DNA from: an uncultured Murdochiella sp.
GTDB lineage: Bacteria; Bacillota; Clostridia; Tissierellales; Peptoniphilaceae
Length of the DNA: 7,422 nt
Reading direction: 5' to 3'
NCBI RefSeq assembly: GCF_902488755.1
Contig: NZ_CABTXF010000054.1
Coordinates: 1 to 7,422 of the forward strand
Below, in pieces: positions 7,076 through 7,422 of this stretch. Numbering within the stretch: position 1 is the stretch's first letter; every line of letters starts with the position of its first letter. A program made the translations under genes and the position numbers. The notes beneath the pieces were generated by a model. That model ran no database searches. It was not told the DNA's origin and was given only the letters and a program-made list of their open reading frames with translations.

Positions 7076-7422
7076 ATGGAACGTGTGGGAATGAAGGTTT
7101 TTTCGGGAAACGCCAATCTTCCGTTAGCGCAGGCAATTTGTCGCGAGTTGGGCTTGCCGCTTGGCGACATGAAGGTTGGTCATTTTGCAGACGGCGAAAT
7201 CAACGTCAAAATTAACGAGACCGTGCGCGGTTATGATGTTTTTCTGATTCAGCCGACATCGGAACCGGTCAACGATCATCTTATGGAAGCCCTTATTTGC
7301 GCCGATGCCTTTGAGCGCGCTTCGGTTAGCCATATTAATCTCGTTATGCCGTATTACGGGTATGCCCGTCAAGACCGAAAGACCAGCGGACGCGAACCGA
7401 TTACCGCAAAACTGGTAGCGAA
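7076..7422 (+). CDS. prs: Ribose-phosphate pyrophosphokinase (PRPP synthase), 3'-partial
   Basis: The enzyme makes PRPP from ribose-5-phosphate and ATP, feeding purine, pyrimidine, NAD, His and Trp synthesis in the cytoplasm. Only the first 115 codons plus two bases are in the window, out of about 315 in the family. Visible features are MKVFSGNANLPLAQAI (6-21; the first strand and helix), the conserved FADGEINVKINETVRG (37-52), the IQPTSEPVNDHLMEAL stretch (58-73), and PYYGYARQDRK followed by REPITAKLVA near the cut edge, which is the ATP-binding RQD loop of class I enzymes. The start at 7076 is chosen because AAAGGGGG lies four bases upstream; a second ATG at 7091 lacks a properly spaced site. 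It lies 98 bases after glmU with no terminator or new promoter seen, so it is likely co-transcribed. The glmU-prs order is common in Firmicutes. Confidence 0.97.
   Translation, partial: MERVGMKVFSGNANLPLAQAICRELGLPLGDMKVGHFADGEINVKINETVRGYDVFLIQPTSEPVNDHLMEALICADAFERASVSHINLVMPYYGYARQDRKTSGREPITAKLVA

Noticed and set aside
1..7422. CRISPR array, tRNA, rRNA, insertion sequence or phage remnant
   Set aside because: No regularly spaced repeats, no cloverleaf-like sequence, no terminal inverted repeats and no transposase-like protein were seen; nearly all of the window is used by six housekeeping-type genes.

Overview
The window looks like ordinary chromosomal DNA from a low-to-mid G+C Gram-positive bacterium (Firmicutes/Bacillota, probably an anaerobic clostridial or Tissierellia-type lineage). 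The evidence is a Bacillus/Clostridium-style MutS2 with a C-terminal Smr domain, strong AAGGAGG-type ribosome binding sites, a MurC with clostridia-like N-terminal sequence, and a glmU-prs pair as in many Firmicutes. G+C is roughly one half by eye. Genus level is a guess; a Peptoniphilaceae-like coccus would fit, but I cannot prove it from sequence alone. There is no sign of a mobile element, phage, CRISPR array, rRNA or tRNA.

Layout. (1) Bases 1-4339, plus strand: a three-gene cluster. It starts with mutS2, cut at its 5' end by the window edge. A six-segment membrane protein of unknown function follows after a 5-8 base gap, and then a 438-residue TPR protein with a very Cys/His-rich N-terminus. 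The short gaps and lack of visible terminators suggest one transcript. (2) Bases 4352-5737, minus strand: murC, converging on the TPR gene with only 12 bases between the stop codons. (3) Bases 5738-5858: a compact divergent regulatory region with a back-to-back promoter for murC (extended -10) and one for glmU (TATAAT with a 17-base spacer). (4) Bases 5859-7422, plus strand: a glmU-like gene followed by prs, cut by the right edge. A 98-base spacer with two hairpins separates them.

Functional theme. murC and glmU both serve peptidoglycan precursor synthesis (UDP-MurNAc-L-Ala and the UDP-GlcNAc supply). prs supplies PRPP for nucleotides. MutS2 acts in recombination control and/or ribosome rescue. 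The TPR and membrane proteins are uncharacterised and sit downstream of mutS2.

The two most interesting points are these. The GlmU-like protein has an intact left-handed beta-helix acetyltransferase half with every catalytic residue I could align, but a shortened N-terminal half that lacks the uridyltransferase signature, so it is probably monofunctional. The TPR protein carries 17 Cys/His residues within residues 3-39, which looks like a metal-binding module fused to a protein-interaction scaffold. I see no strong evidence for a wholly new multi-gene system.
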